Positions 6,955-7,066 of a stretch of 7,066 nucleotides of DNA are shown here, one piece after another. Source of the DNA: a bacterium (GTDB taxonomy: Bacteria > Fidelibacterota > UBA2242); the NCBI GenBank assembly GCA_018895675.1, contig JAHIOG010000536.1, forward strand, positions 1 through 7,066. The letters are read 5' to 3'. How positions within the stretch are numbered: position 1 is the stretch's first letter; every line of letters starts with the position of its first letter. Position numbers and translations under genes: made by a program. The notes below the pieces were generated by a model. It worked only from the letters and a program-made list of their open reading frames with translations, did no database searches and was not told the origin of the DNA.

Positions 6955-6983
6955 AATGTAATTGGGTGCAATTTAACTTTCAA
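6955..6983 (-). promoter_or_regulatory. Weak promoter candidate upstream of porU
   Basis: The minus strand shows TTGAAA (6983-6978), a 17-base spacer, and TACATT (6960-6955), which matches four of six bases of the -10 consensus. Transcription would begin near 6948, inside the longest reading of porU, and would then require the Met9 start at 6930. The rest of 6984-7066 is AT-rich and shows no gene, no convincing Shine-Dalgarno sequence and no better promoter, so porU may also be read from further upstream. Confidence 0.2.
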
Positions 6984-7066
6984 ATGAGTGAATCGCAATA
7001 AATGTCGAACAATAATGGCAGGCGTATTAAAATTTCAATTAATTTCACTCAAATAAGTTCCCGCAG

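Noticed and set aside
6985..7051. 8-bp inverted repeat TGAGTGAA / TTCACTCA upstream of porU, arms 51 bases apart
   Set aside because: A pair of this length is not rare in an AT-rich stretch of 112 bases, and the long spacer fits neither a terminator nor a usual operator.

Overview
The window is a compact, single-strand gene block: every gene I can support is read on the minus strand, from right to left. In transcription order they are a large secreted C25-family peptidase that looks like the type IX secretion (T9SS) sortase PorU, the nucleotide pyrophosphatase Maf, a RodZ-like membrane HTH protein, the division-cluster regulator MraZ, and the 16S rRNA methyltransferase RsmH. At the left edge, an ATG overlapping the rsmH stop suggests that the next cluster gene (by position, an ftsL-like gene) begins there.

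The organism is a bacterium of moderately low GC, most likely from the FCB superphylum (Bacteroidetes, Ignavibacteria, Calditrichota, Marinimicrobia and relatives). The reasons are the PorU-type C25 peptidase with a C-terminal 'NYPNPF' FlgD-like/T9SS sorting domain, the form of MraZ (DKQGRILMP, then VVIIGALNYLELWDP), and the near absence of clear Shine-Dalgarno sequences. The Marinimicrobia/Calditrichota side fits the sorting-domain style best, but I cannot fix the phylum from this sequence alone.

Layout. Positions 6955-7066 are an upstream region with no gene and only a weak promoter candidate. porU (6954-3004) ends in a 4-base ATGA overlap with maf (3007-2405). A 75-base gap containing a possible 22-codon micro-ORF separates maf from the RodZ-like gene (2329-1538). 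A 128-base gap then carries the best regulatory signals in the window: a near-consensus sigma70 promoter (TTGACA, 17 bases, TATTAT), a perfect 10-bp inverted repeat that runs into its -35 box, and four TGGGN half-sites in exact 10-bp phase between the -10 box and the mraZ start. After it come mraZ (1409-951) and rsmH (928-5), 22 bases apart and evidently co-transcribed.

How it works together (inference): mraZ-rsmH opens a dcw (division and cell wall) cluster under its own promoter, with MraZ repressing or tuning it through the TGGGN array. The upstream group porU-maf-RodZ joins envelope-related functions: outer-membrane protein processing, nucleotide-pool and septum-related Maf, and a cell-shape protein. 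Most of the window is ordinary core-genome content. The points worth a second look are the two-plus-two inverted arrangement of the MraZ boxes, the palindrome on the -35, the placement of a T9SS sortase translationally coupled to maf beside the division cluster, and the maf-overlapping micro-ORF. I found no phage, insertion sequence, CRISPR array, tRNA or rRNA.
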